Part shown: piece after piece, positions 45,860 through 54,681 of the stretch
Position numbering within the stretch: position 1 is the stretch's first letter
Layout of the letters: every line of letters begins with the position of its first letter
Source of the DNA: Aphanothece sacrum FPU1
Lineage (GTDB): Bacteria; Cyanobacteriota; Cyanobacteriia; Cyanobacteriales; Microcystaceae
Reading direction: 5' to 3'
NCBI RefSeq assembly: GCF_003864295.1
Contig: NZ_BDQK01000005.1
Location: forward strand, 62,001-126,000
Length of the DNA: 64,000 bases
Notes under the pieces: model-generated
Told to the model about the DNA's origin: nothing
What the model saw: the letters and a program-made list of their open reading frames with translations, nothing else
The model's database searches: none
Made by a program: the position numbers and the translations under genes

Positions 45860-47273
45860 ATGGTCGCCATTCAGCAGAAAGAAATGCCAATAAATCTCAT
45901 CTTTAACCCAGAAGGAGATGATGCTATTGAAAATCGTTCAATTTGGTTTGGTAATACAACTAATTTGATGCAATTGAATGATGTCCGTTACACTTGGGCA
46001 GTGGGATTATATCAACAAATGCGGGAAAATTTCTGGATTAAATAGGCAGTCCAGTTTAAATCCCCTGAAAACGGTGGAACTCTGTAGTCTAATTTGTGAG
46101 AAAATTTTGTTAAAAAGAATTAGAAAAATGTGTTTTCTTATGTTCTAATTGTCACAGGATTTGACATCACAGACAATACCGTGCCAAGCTGTTAGAAAAA
46201 GAACAGAAGGTGTAGAGACTATCTAAAGGCAGATAATATCTGACCGAGTAGAGTAGGCAGTAAGCGATTGACTGTCGAAGCGGGGGACTCTTTTGTACAT
46301 ACAAAAGATGATGATATAGTCCGATCCCTATGGTGACATAGGGCAGCGTTTTAAACGCGGGATAAACCTAGCGAGTTTATCTGAACATAAATGACCTCAA
46401 CGTTTAGATATTACCCAAGATGTAACTGATTATGCTAATTTAACCGACGATGAACGGTATGCTTATGATGGAATTTTAGCCTATCTTACCTTTTTAGATT
46501 CTGTACAAACCTGTAATATTCCTCACCTAAAAAGTAGTGTTACTGCCCCAGAAATTAGTTTGTGTATGGCGGAACAAATTTCTCAAGAAGGAATGCACAA
46601 CCAAAGTTATCAATACATCATTGAAACCATTATTCCTCCCGAAAGAAGAAGTCAAGTTTATGATTTTTGGCGCACAGATAAAGTGTTAAAAGATCGTTGT
46701 CAATTTATTGCGACCCTTTATCAAAAATATATTGATAATGCTACACCGGAAAACTATTTTGTTGCTTTATTAGCTGACTTTTTATTAGAAGGTTTATACT
46801 TTTATAATGGGTTTATTTACTTTTATAATTTGGCTTCAAGAATGTTAATGCCAGGATCAGCAGATATCTTTAAAATGATTAATCGAGATGAATTAAGCCA
46901 TGTTCGATTGTATCAGAAATTAATCCCAGAAGCCCGCAAAGTTTTTCCTCATTCAATTGAACAAATTTATTCTATGTTTGACATGGCGGTTGAACATGAA
47001 TGTCGTTGGACTAATCATATTGTAGGCAATAATATTTTAGGAATTACTGAATCAAGTACAGAACAATACACTAAGTATCTGGCTAATATTCGGTTACGTT
47101 CTATTGGTTTAGATCCCCTTTATCCAGAACCTAAATATAGTAAGAGTCCTTATACTCATTTAGAGCGATTTTCTGATACGAAAAAAGAAGCCCATACTAA
47201 GGCCAACTTTTTTGAAGCAACTGTCACCAGTTATGTTATGTCTTCGGGACTATCAGGATGGGATGAAATCTAG
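45860..47273 (+). CDS. nrdB: Ribonucleoside-diphosphate reductase, beta subunit, split by a group I intron
   Basis: The gene reads as 45860-46038 joined to 46394-47273, giving 352 residues. Exon 1 ends within the Ile codon of NFW-I; exon 2 starts A-CCT-CAA, giving NFWIPQRLDIT, the sequence expected for class I beta subunits. Diiron ligands: the Asp in LTFLDSVQTCN, the Glu in VTAPEISLCMAEQ, Glu-x2-His in SQEGMHNQSY, and later INRDELSHVRLY. Unspliced transcript would stop after 61 residues. A start at 45884 (MPINLIF) is also possible. It provides the tyrosyl radical for NrdA. Confidence 0.92.
46039..46393 (+). ncRNA. Self-splicing group I intron, 355 nt, no ORF
   Basis: The exon end CTGGAT pairs with the internal guide GTCCAG (46048-46053), with the U at the splice site opposite G: the P1 wobble. 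The core is recognisable: P/Q region AATACCGTGCCAAGC; R segment GGTGTAGAGACTATC (46209-46223); S segment GATATAGTCCG (46313-46323), pairing GACTAT with ATAGTC as P7. P8 is CTTTTGT/ACAAAAG and P9 is CCCTAT/ATAGGG. The last base is G (46393). No homing endonuclease is encoded. Confidence 0.92.
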
Positions 47274-47291
47274 ATCAACAATCATAAACGA

Positions 47292-47363
47292 AGGTTTGTA
47301 GTTAGATTTAAAGGCCTTGAAATACCTTATAAATTAAGGGAACCAAGCCCTAACTACAAACTT
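47292..47363. repeat. TTTGTAGTTAG-type inverted repeat
   Basis: TTTGTAGTTAG and CTAACTACAAA bound about 45 bp after nrdB. It may be a MITE-like element or a terminator. Confidence 0.5.
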
Positions 47364-47428
47364 TTCTCTCCTAGAAACATTAATTGATCATTTAGAATCA
47401 ATATAAGAGAAAGATCAGGGCATAGACA

Positions 47429-48106
47429 ATGAAAACTGCTAATATTCTAGTGGTAGAAGATGAAATCAAACTCGCTCAATTTATTGAATTAGAACTCAAA
47501 TATGAAGGGTATGAGATAACCGTCGCTAATGATGGGTTATCAGGGTTAACCTTAGCTAGAGAAACTAATCCTGATTTAATCTTATTAGATTGGATGTTAC
47601 CAGGAATTTCAGGATTAGAAATTTGTAAACGACTACGACAAACAGGGAGTAAAGTCCCTATTGTTTTATTAACTGCTAAAGATGATATCAGCGATCGCGT
47701 GGCTGGACTAGATGCGGGGGCCGATGATTATATCGTTAAACCCTTCAGTCTCGAAGAACTACTCGCTAGAGTGCGGGCCCATTTACGACGGAACCAAGAC
47801 GAAAACCCCAACTTACTAGAATTTGAAGATTTAAGCTTAAACCGAAGTACCCGCGAAGTCTATCGGGGGAATCGTTTAATTGAACTAACCGCCAAAGAAT
47901 TTGATTTACTCGAATATCTTATTACCCATCCCCGTCAAGTGTTAACCAGAGATCAAATCTTAGAAAGAGTTTGGGGTTACGACTTTATGGGAGATTCCAA
48001 CATTATCGAAGTTTATATTCGTTATTTGCGCTTAAAATTAGAGGTTAATGGAGAAAAAAGGCTTATTCAGACTATTCGGGGGGTTGGTTATGTGTTGAGA
48101 AGCTAA
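47429..48106 (+). CDS. OmpR-family response regulator
   Basis: 225 residues. The receiver domain has acidic Glu-Asp (VVEDEIKLAQ), phosphoacceptor Asp in LILLDWMLPG, and Lys in IVKPFS. The C-terminal winged helix is complete (LIELTAKEFDLLEYLITHP, LERVWGYDFMGDSNIIEVYI, RGVGYVL). The start ILVVEDEIKLAQFIELELKYEGY is like NrrA/Rre37-type regulators of nitrogen-dependent genes, but I cannot fix the orthologue. No kinase gene is adjacent. Confidence 0.9.
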   Translation: MKTANILVVEDEIKLAQFIELELKYEGYEITVANDGLSGLTLARETNPDLILLDWMLPGISGLEICKRLRQTGSKVPIVLLTAKDDISDRVAGLDAGADDYIVKPFSLEELLARVRAHLRRNQDENPNLLEFEDLSLNRSTREVYRGNRLIELTAKEFDLLEYLITHPRQVLTRDQILERVWGYDFMGDSNIIEVYIRYLRLKLEVNGEKRLIQTIRGVGYVLRS

Positions 48107-48239
48107 AAAATTGCTTAATTTTATGTAACATTTAAGGACAACTTTGAGAAGAATATAAAAAACTTTGCTAAAAGTATGGCTTTAAATCCCAGAGTTTTGC
48201 TAGAATTACAGGCGGTAATTCAGCCCTAAGAGAGAGTCT

Positions 48240-48743
48240 TTGAGTCAATCAGTTGAAATTCCAACCCTAGATACTTTGGCGCAAGAACTAGCCGCTATCC
48301 AGCAAACAGGTTCTAAACGGATTGCTTTACTCGGTTCGCGCCATGTTCCCATGACTCATCAGAACTTAATTGAAATGATGAGTTACGCTTTGGTGTTAGC
48401 AGGCAATCGTCTCATGACATCAGGGGCAACAGGAACCAATGCGGCTGCGATTAAAGGGGCTATGCGAGCCGATCCTAACCTATTAACGGTCATTTTGCCC
48501 CAAAGCTTACAACAGCAACCTAGAGAGTCTAGGGAGCAACTACAGCAGGTCATGCACCTCGTAGAAAACCCAGAAAACGATAGTCTTTCTTTAGGGGAAG
48601 CCAGTGCCTTATGTAATCGAGAAATTATCACCCGTTGTCAACAGTTGATTTGCTTTGCTTTTCATGACAGTCATACTCTTCTGCAAACTTGTCAAGAAGC
48701 GGAAGAACAACGTAAGTTGGTTACTTTGTTTTACTTTGATTAA
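48240..48743 (+). CDS. DprA/SLOG-like Rossmann protein
   Basis: 167 residues. IALLGSRHVPMTHQNLI and LMTSGATGTNAAAIKGAM match the nucleotide-binding SLOG/DprA-like pattern. It is annotated in cyanobacteria as a DNA recombination-mediator-A-like protein. It lacks the C-terminal domain of DprA. The TTG start has AGAGAG upstream. Role unknown; a ligand-binding or DNA-uptake link is inferred. Confidence 0.65.
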   Translation: MSQSVEIPTLDTLAQELAAIQQTGSKRIALLGSRHVPMTHQNLIEMMSYALVLAGNRLMTSGATGTNAAAIKGAMRADPNLLTVILPQSLQQQPRESREQLQQVMHLVENPENDSLSLGEASALCNREIITRCQQLICFAFHDSHTLLQTCQEAEEQRKLVTLFYFD

Positions 48744-48840
48744 CCAAGATGTTTTTTAGTGACTGGAGAAAAACAAACTTATTAGATGGATAACTCGGAA
48801 TATCAGGGCTTACGCCAAACTCCTAAATATAATTCAAATT

Positions 48841-48867
48841 TCAGGGCTTAATATTATTAAGTCCTGA
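48841..48867. terminator. Near-perfect hairpin
   Basis: TCAGGGCTTAATA and TTATTAAGTCCTGA form a 13-bp stem, followed by ATTTTTTGG. The 48744-49097 gap otherwise holds only the gcvH upstream region; I see no glycine riboswitch. Confidence 0.5.
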
Positions 48868-49097
48868 TGATGATTTTTTGGCTTCTAAGTTCTCATCATA
48901 ATTGACTGGGTTACTGAGGTTTGTATTAATAAGCTAAGGCTCATCTAAATTTTATAGGATGAAATCCCTCCAAAAAGCTACAATACAATTCTTTTTTGCT
49001 TGGCCCTTGCTAAAGCGCATTTAAAATACGCGATCGCTTACCCCCTAAACCAAGACGGTGTAAACTTACCTTTGCTGCACAAATTTGAGGATGTGTA

Positions 49098-49493
49098 ATG
49101 GAATTAGAGTATCCTGACGGTCTTCGATATTTAGACTCCCACGAGTATGTCCGGTTAGACGGGGAAATTGCTACTATCGGTATTAGTGCATTTGCCATTG
49201 ATCAACTCGGAGAGATCGTCTTTTTAGAATTGCCTGACGTGGGAGATGCTTTAGAAGTTGGTGAAAGCTTCGGTCAAGTTGAGTCCACTAAAGCAGTTGA
49301 GGATTTATATCCCCCTGTTTCTGGTACTGTGATCGAACGTAATCAAGTTATGATTGATACACCAGAATTGATTGCTGATGATCCCTATGGGGATGGATGG
49401 TTAATTAAAGTCCGTGTCGAAAATCCCGATGATGAATTGGATGATACCTTGACTGCCACTGAATATCGCGCTCAAGTAGAAGGGGAAGACTAA
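49098..49493 (+). CDS. gcvH: Glycine cleavage system H protein
   Basis: 131 residues. GcvH shuttles the aminomethyl group on lipoamide between P, T and L proteins; in cyanobacteria this serves photorespiratory glycine breakdown. The lipoylated Lys is in [16 protein letters not shown]. The conserved [16 protein letters not shown] and [11 protein letters not shown] are present. Other gcv genes are not in the window. The ATG has GAGGATGTGTA upstream. Confidence 0.96.
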   Translation: MELEYPDGLRYLDSHEYVRLDGEIATIGISAFAIDQLGEIVFLELPDVGDALEVGESFGQVESTKAVEDLYPPVSGTVIERNQVMIDTPELIADDPYGDGWLIKVRVENPDDELDDTLTATEYRAQVEGED

Positions 49494-49542
49494 TTGGACA
49501 ATTAATAATTGTCCATTGAACGGTAGAGGGCGGTCGTTTCTT

Positions 49543-50622
49543 TTAAGGAAGAATAATCGCCCTTAATCCCTCGTTTTCTAGGCTTTGATAAGCTTTTTGA
49601 GCATTTTCTCGACTACTAAATAACCCCACTTGCCACATGGCCCGACCATTGTAAGATGTAGGGAACGCATCGGGATACAGCGATCGCAACTGTTCTTGTT
49701 GGTTTCTGTCGTTGGCTGCTACAATTACTCGGTAGCCTTGAGGGGTATAAGTTTTAGGGATGGAAGGATTATTACGATTAGACAGAGAACCTAAAGACTC
49801 TGATACATTCTTTCGCCCTAATAATGGGGGGGGAGGTACTATCCTATTATTATTATTTTGGACGGGAGGAGATAAGGGAGGTAGGTCGGAGAAAGCTGGT
49901 AAGGAGGTGAGGGGTTGAGGGGGTGATGGGGTGATGGGTTGATGGGGTGAGGAAGTGAGGGTATTAGGGGGGGAGGGGAGAGAACCCTGATTTTTAGAGG
50001 TAAATGTCATTTCTCGAATAGGTTCAGAATTGCTCTGTGCTGGCTCTAAATTCCCTTGTGATGGGTTTTGAGCGGTCATAGCTACATTATCCCCACTTAA
50101 GTAAATGTGGCTCAATGCTTTGCCCCCATATGCTCGTCTGGTAAATCGCCATGCTGGATCAAGATCAATTCTCATAAATCCTGATTGTAGTCCATGAGTT
50201 CTGCCTATAACGATTTCGGGTTCACTGGTATTAACTCGGTGGGTTCCTACTAATACCAGTTCTCCGTTACGTTCTACGAGTCTTAATAAATAGTCTAACC
50301 CGTAATCTTCTCCATCAACACGGATGGAATAGCCATTACTATCGGTACTACGCTCACAACTGCCTGTAAAATTAAAGTTAAGTAGTAAGGGTTCGACTAA
50401 GACGGGATTAGAACCATTTTCGCGCCAACACTGTTGTTGACCAGGAATTTGACGCAAAATCAGTAAATCATATTTATTCTCTCCATAGGGTCTGGCGATC
50501 GCAATAAATTCCTCTTGTTGGACTTCTTGTTGTTCAAACTGAGAACTATAGCTAGGGGGAATAATACTAATTAAAGTTAATGTGGTTAAGGTAACAATGT
50601 TTCTGATCAGTGTGAATTTCAT
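49543..50622 (-). CDS. DUF3747 protein with C-terminal SPOR domain
   Basis: 359 residues. Signal peptide (LTTLTLISIIPPSYS), then DUF3747 (about 30-195: FIAIARPYGENKYDLLIL, CWRENGSNPVLVEPLLLNF, WRFTRRAYGGKALSHIYL). A Pro/Ser-rich linker with PSPPQPLTSLP-type repeats follows. A SPOR domain (about 290-358: YRVIVAANDRNQQEQLRSLYPDAF, WQVGLFSSRENAQKAYQSL) ends it; SPOR binds denuded glycan strands. Periplasmic or cell-wall role. Confidence 0.85.
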   Translation of the reverse strand: MKFTLIRNIVTLTTLTLISIIPPSYSSQFEQQEVQQEEFIAIARPYGENKYDLLILRQIPGQQQCWRENGSNPVLVEPLLLNFNFTGSCERSTDSNGYSIRVDGEDYGLDYLLRLVERNGELVLVGTHRVNTSEPEIVIGRTHGLQSGFMRIDLDPAWRFTRRAYGGKALSHIYLSGDNVAMTAQNPSQGNLEPAQSNSEPIREMTFTSKNQGSLPSPPNTLTSSPHQPITPSPPQPLTSLPAFSDLPPLSPPVQNNNNRIVPPPPLLGRKNVSESLGSLSNRNNPSIPKTYTPQGYRVIVAANDRNQQEQLRSLYPDAFPTSYNGRAMWQVGLFSSRENAQKAYQSLENEGLRAIILP

Positions 50623-50728
50623 GATCTCTACAATTACATCTCAATATCATTAAAAAATCTGACGCACAAGTACGCTGTTATAGCACTACATATAAGGGGG
50701 TTTGACATTAGTAATAGCAAATCTGGTT

Positions 50729-50756
50729 GTAGGGGTCAACGGCCGTTGACCCCTAC
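50729..50756. repeat. 28-bp GTAGGGGTCAAC palindrome
   Basis: Perfect palindrome identical to 34578-34605. It is the main feature of the 50623-50933 gap. Confidence 0.85.
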
Positions 50757-50933
50757 TTTTGCTTTTTGCCTTTTGCTTTTCCCGTAGCGGTATATCTCTC
50801 CGGTGATGACGCAGTGAAGTGCTGAAATGTTGCTGATTCTAGATGGTAATTTTCTTAAGATAATCGTAAAATATTTATTTAATTTAGGGAGTCATTCCCT
50901 AATCATTAATGTTAATCATAACAATCTTAAAAA

Positions 50934-51140
50934 ATGATGAAAAAATCCTTGGATATGCAACAATATGTTGAACAAATGGCTCTATTAGTTAATTTACCTA
51001 TTTCTCCTGAATCTATGACAGGGGTTGTTAATAATTTTACAACTATTGCTGAGATTGCTTCATTAGTTACAGAATTTCCGTTACCCGATAATATAGAAGT
51101 TGCTCCCATTTTTCAAACCTATCTTAGTAACAATATTTAA
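50934..51140 (+). CDS. AtzG-like small subunit (DUF4089)
   Basis: About 67-68 residues: QQYVEQMALLVNLPISPESM, then VVNNFTTIAEIASLVTEFPLP and VAPIF. This is the AtzG/DUF4089 pattern (a short helical protein similar to GatC) that partners AtzE amidases. It lies 56 nt before the amidase gene. Two ATGs (50934, 50937) are equally possible. Confidence 0.75.
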   Translation: MMKKSLDMQQYVEQMALLVNLPISPESMTGVVNNFTTIAEIASLVTEFPLPDNIEVAPIFQTYLSNNI

Positions 51141-51196
51141 CTCACAGGCATTTTCCTATATCACTTCTCACCAATTATTTAGGACGATTATATCAA

Positions 51197-52591
51197 ATGC
51201 AAATGTTAGATTTAGATGGAATCACAATTACTCATAATCTTAAGTCTAAAAAAATAACAGCAACTAAGATTATTGAGCAAACTTTAACCGAAGTTGAACA
51301 GCAAAATTCGATTTTAAATTGTTTCACTGCCATCTTAAAAGAATCTGCTTTAAATCAAGCACAAATTATTGATTCTACTATTGACAAAGGGAACAATCCA
51401 GGCATATTAGCAGGAGTTCCTTTTGCGGTTAAAAACCTTTTTGATATTGAAGGAATTACCACATTAGCGGGGTCAAAAATTAATGCAGAAAATCCACCAG
51501 CTATTCAAGATTCTATCACAATTAGGAAATTAAAACAAGCAGGAGCTATTTTAGTTGGGGCATTAAATATGGATGAATATGCTTATGGTTTTGTTACAGA
51601 AAATACTCATTATGGGGCAACTCCTAATCCTCATGATTTAACAAGAATTTCGGGGGGATCTTCTGGAGGTTCTGCTGCTGCTGTGGCGGCTAATTTAGTC
51701 CCTTTTACATTAGGATCTGATACGAATGGATCAATCAGAGTTCCTGCGGCTTTATGTGGGGTTTTAGGATTAAAACCGACTTATGGAAGGGTATCAAGAT
51801 CAGGGGCATTTTTATTTTCTAGTAGTTTAGATCATATTGGCTTTTTTGCGCGTTCTGTCAGAGATATTGCGGCTATTTTTGATGTTTTGCAAGGACAAGA
51901 TATTAATGATCCGGTGTGTACTTCTTTGCCGCCTCAACCTTGTTTTCCTGTATTACAAAATGGCATTGATGGGTTAAAAATTGCTATTGCGGGAGACTAT
52001 TTTCAAGAAGGGGCAGAAGTTGAAGTATTAGAGGCTGTAGAAATGGTGGCTAAACTATTAAATACACAGACTATTATTAATATACCAGAAACTCATCGAG
52101 CTAGGGCAGCCGCTTATATTATTACTGCTTGTGAGGGATCTAATTTACACTTAGAAAGATTGCGATCGCGTTCTCAAGATTTTGATCCAGCAACGAGAGA
52201 TCGCTTTTTAGCGGGGGCATTAATTCCAGGTTCTTGGTATGTACAAGCGCAACGGTTTCGTCGTTGGTATCAAGATCAAGTTATGTCAATTTTTCAAGAA
52301 GTTGATGTTATTATAGCCCCGACTACTCCTTGTATTGCTACACTTTTAGGACAGGAAAAAATGATTATTAATGGGAAAGAAATATTGATTCGTCCGAATT
52401 TGGGAAGGTTTACTCAACCTTTATCTTTTATAGGTTTACCTGTGTTATCTTTTCCGATTTTAAGAGATAATAAATTACCGTTAGGGGTTCAATTAATAGC
52501 TGCCCCTTATGAAGAGGCTAAAATTTTACAAGTTGCTACATTTTTAGAAAAAAGCTTTTGTGGCACACGCATTTTGCCTGTGAGAAAATAG
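51197..52591 (+). CDS. AtzE-family amidohydrolase (amidase signature)
   Basis: 464 residues. Amidase-signature triad: Lys in GVPFAVKNLFDIEG, cis-Ser and nucleophile Ser in ISGGSSGGSAAAVAANLVPF and GSDTNGSIRVPAALCG. With the AtzG-like gene it forms a GatCA-like pair. Known AtzE-AtzG complexes hydrolyse 1-carboxybiuret; in non-triazine organisms they are linked to nitrogen metabolism. ureC ends this window about 10 kb away. Confidence 0.87.
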   Translation: MQMLDLDGITITHNLKSKKITATKIIEQTLTEVEQQNSILNCFTAILKESALNQAQIIDSTIDKGNNPGILAGVPFAVKNLFDIEGITTLAGSKINAENPPAIQDSITIRKLKQAGAILVGALNMDEYAYGFVTENTHYGATPNPHDLTRISGGSSGGSAAAVAANLVPFTLGSDTNGSIRVPAALCGVLGLKPTYGRVSRSGAFLFSSSLDHIGFFARSVRDIAAIFDVLQGQDINDPVCTSLPPQPCFPVLQNGIDGLKIAIAGDYFQEGAEVEVLEAVEMVAKLLNTQTIINIPETHRARAAAYIITACEGSNLHLERLRSRSQDFDPATRDRFLAGALIPGSWYVQAQRFRRWYQDQVMSIFQEVDVIIAPTTPCIATLLGQEKMIINGKEILIRPNLGRFTQPLSFIGLPVLSFPILRDNKLPLGVQLIAAPYEEAKILQVATFLEKSFCGTRILPVRK

Positions 52592-52603
52592 AGGTTTTTA
52601 TTA

Positions 52604-52906
52604 CTATTTTGACTGAGATAATATTTTACTAATTAATTCAACTACTGAACCTAAAACTGGACTGAGAACAACCACTGATGCTGCTGCAATGATAATAGTT
52701 CTTGCTGTTTGTCCTTGTTCTTTTACTAATTGAAAAAATCTTTCATCCCATCGTTTAACTTCATCTTCAATACGTTGGTTTGTTGCCTGGATTTCTCGTT
52801 CAAAACGTTGGTTTGTGTCTTGAATATCTCGATCTAATTTATCGAGTCTTGAATTAGTTAATTCAACTAAGGTTAAAATACGGGTTAGTTGTTCTTGTTC
52901 CGTCAT
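52604..52906 (-). CDS. Small coiled-coil protein with C-terminal membrane span
   Basis: 100 residues. A coiled coil (about 15-65, LVELTNSRLDKLDRDIQDTN) precedes a hydrophobic span (TIIIAAASVVVLSPVLGSVV). The layout matches the genes at 11029, 53507 and 54186 but the sequence is not closely similar. Convergent with the amidase gene. Function unknown. Confidence 0.6.
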   Translation of the reverse strand: MTEQEQLTRILTLVELTNSRLDKLDRDIQDTNQRFEREIQATNQRIEDEVKRWDERFFQLVKEQGQTARTIIIAAASVVVLSPVLGSVVELISKILSQSK

Positions 52907-52951
52907 GGATTGATTTTTTATAACTTTACTCTCTACAATTATAGTAGAGCA

Positions 52952-53198
52952 GGGCCGGTTTATTTAACTTATTTGTGAGTCTCATAAATTTTGTCAAAAA
53001 CCCACAATTATAGTCTATTATATTTATCTAAAGAATAAGGTGGTGGGGCGGGTTTATTTAACTTATTTGTGAGTCTCATAAATTTTGTCAAAAACCCACA
53101 ATCATAGTCTATTATATTTATCTAAAGAATAAGGTGGTAGGGCGGGTTTATTTAACTTATTTGTGAGTCTCATAAATTTTGTCAAAAACCCGCCCCTA
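52952..53198. repeat. Three direct copies of a 94-bp unit ending as GTAGGGG-type repeat
   Basis: Units start at 52952, 53046 and 53140 with a 94-bp period and near-identity; each opens GGGCGGGTTTATTTAAC (GGGCCGG in the first). The last unit ends AAACCCGCCCCTAC. They occupy the 52907-53506 gap together with the element at 53385. Confidence 0.9.
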
Positions 53199-53384
53199 CA
53201 AATCTGGATAATGTGTTTTTGTGTACCAATTTAGATATTAATGGATATTAAGCAATTTTTTCGTGCGACTAACACAACCAAAACCCTAAATATCCAAAAT
53301 GAATGAGGGGTGTGGGTGGATAGAGGGACATTTACGAGGTCATGATGAGAAGAAGGAGTTGTAGGATATTTGTTTAAGGAAGTA

Positions 53385-53445
53385 GTAGGGGCGGGTTTTT
53401 TCCATGATTTTTGCTGCTCATAAATAAGTTAAATAAACCCACCGT
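53385..53445. repeat. GTAGGGGCGGGTTT element, decayed right end
   Basis: The left end GTAGGGGCGGGTTT is intact. The right end AAATAAACCCACCGTGCC is diverged. Its internal sequence resembles the 94-bp units in inverted orientation. Confidence 0.6.
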
Positions 53446-53506
53446 GCCTTATCATTAAAGAGTAATAATTAAACCTATAATGTCATTGTAAATTGGAATT
53501 TAACCC

Positions 53507-53845
53507 ATGAGTCAAGAACCTATTAGCGTCATCTACTCCCTTGATGAAATTTTCACTAGGTTAGAACAAAAAATAGACAAACTAGACAACAAATTAGAAC
53601 AGAAAATCGACGGACTAGAAAACAAAATCGACAAACTAGAAGACAAAATCGACAGACAATCAGAGGAAATGGCTGGGATAAAAGCTACTTTGCAAGCACA
53701 ACAGCCATTAATTCAAAAAATCCCTGATTTAGCCGAAAAAGTAGGGGAACTGAAGAACTGGAGACAAATCGTTATTATAGTGCTAACAACAATTATCAGT
53801 GGTTCGATCACTTGGGTTATTCGAGGGGGAACCTTTAAACCTTAA
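53507..53845 (+). CDS. Small coiled-coil membrane protein (heptad version)
   Basis: 112 residues. Paralogue of the gene at 11029: the last 70 residues, from SEE to the terminal RGGTFKP, are nearly identical. The coil here is built of 7-residue units (LDNKLEQKIDGLENKIDKLE) instead of 11. One membrane span (IVIIVLTTIISGSITWVI). Function unknown; DNA identity in the shared part suggests recent duplication. Confidence 0.72.
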   Translation: MSQEPISVIYSLDEIFTRLEQKIDKLDNKLEQKIDGLENKIDKLEDKIDRQSEEMAGIKATLQAQQPLIQKIPDLAEKVGELKNWRQIVIIVLTTIISGSITWVIRGGTFKP

Positions 53846-53968
53846 CCTGATGATAGTATCGTTGGAAAAATTATAACTCCGAACTCTGAAAACCGAACTC
53901 AGGTGTATAGTTACATTTATTTTGGATATAATAAAAAACAGAGTTTTGAAGTTACTTTTATTAAAATA

Positions 53969-54208
53969 ATGAAACAAACAATTATTTATTTGCCGGAAGA
54001 AACCGAAGCTAATTTACAAGAATTAGTCAATAAAAAAGGTCAATCTATTTCCGAATTAGTCCAAGAACTAATCAACAATTATTTAAGTCAATTTCCCCAA
54101 AAAATTCCTAAATCAGTAGGAATGGGTGCTAGTGGGAGAAATGATTTATCCTCTAAAGTAGATGAATTATTAACGTTTGTTTACATTAGAAAGAATTGGG
54201 AGGAATAG
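53969..54208 (+). CDS. Ribbon-helix-helix protein, orphan antitoxin-like
   Basis: 79 residues: TIIYLPEETEANLQELVNKK, SISELVQELINNYL and VGMGASGRNDLSSKVDELL. This is a CopG/RHH antitoxin pattern that usually precedes a PIN toxin. No toxin gene follows; the tail TFVYIRKNWEE is atypical and the convergent gene overlaps it. It may be a remnant of a toxin-antitoxin pair. ATG at 53969 is preferred to one at 53903. Confidence 0.65.
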   Translation: MKQTIIYLPEETEANLQELVNKKGQSISELVQELINNYLSQFPQKIPKSVGMGASGRNDLSSKVDELLTFVYIRKNWEE

Positions 54209-54482
54209 CAGTTAAAACAAATCGTCCAACTGTTCCTAATAAAGCAGTTCCTAAAATTCCAATTAAAGCGCAAATCTTATTTTTTTGAGAGTTTTCTATT
54301 TTTTCAATTCGTTTATCTAAAGTAGTTACTTTCTCATCTAACGATTTAAGATTGCCCCTAACTTCTCCTTGCAAAGTTGCTATTTCAATCTTGATATCAG
54401 TGACATCTTTCTGAAGATTATCTAACTTTTGGTTAATGCTGGTTAATACTTCTTTTAAATCTTGTTCTATGGTGATACTCAT
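54186..54482 (-). CDS. Small coiled-coil protein with C-terminal membrane span
   Basis: 98 residues. A long heptad coiled coil (about 8-68, SINQKLDNLQKDVTDIKIEI) leads to a hydrophobic segment (ICALIGILGTALLGTVGRFVL). Similar layout to the gene at 52604. Function unknown. It converges with the RHH gene with a 23-nt overlap. Confidence 0.6.
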   Translation of the reverse strand: MSITIEQDLKEVLTSINQKLDNLQKDVTDIKIEIATLQGEVRGNLKSLDEKVTTLDKRIEKIENSQKNKICALIGILGTALLGTVGRFVLTAIPPNSF

Positions 54483-54523
54483 CTTGTTTCTTAGTTTTTT
54501 ATCTATTATACAATTTATTTGTG

Positions 54524-54666
54524 TTTGGGCATGGCAAATATCGAGTTTTCTGGAATTATTAATAGTTTTTTAAGGCCATGCCCCTACAATTTTTATTTGT
54601 GGTTTGGGCATGGCAAATATGAGTTTTTCTGGAATTATCAATAGTTTTCTGATGCCATGCCCCTAC
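54524..54666. repeat. Two tandem GGGCATGG-type inverted-repeat elements
   Basis: Each copy (about 54524-54587 and 54602-54666) begins TTTGGGCATGGC and ends GCCATGCCCCTAC, around similar AT-rich centres. Period about 78 bp. Confidence 0.85.
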
Positions 54667-54681
54667 AATTTTTGATACAAT

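Noticed and set aside
45860-46045. 61-residue stand-alone gene
   Set aside because: It is the first exon of nrdB; its last residues and stop are read from intron sequence.
46560-47273. nrdB C-terminal frame as a stand-alone 237-residue gene
   Set aside because: Conserved NrdB sequence continues upstream in the same frame to 46394 and joins exon 1 across the intron.
48176-48229. 17-codon ORF before the DprA-like gene
   Set aside because: Has a coding-like look but is too short to support without conservation data.
48744-49097. Glycine riboswitch upstream of gcvH
   Set aside because: I could not find the conserved core; only a hairpin at 48841-48867 is clear.
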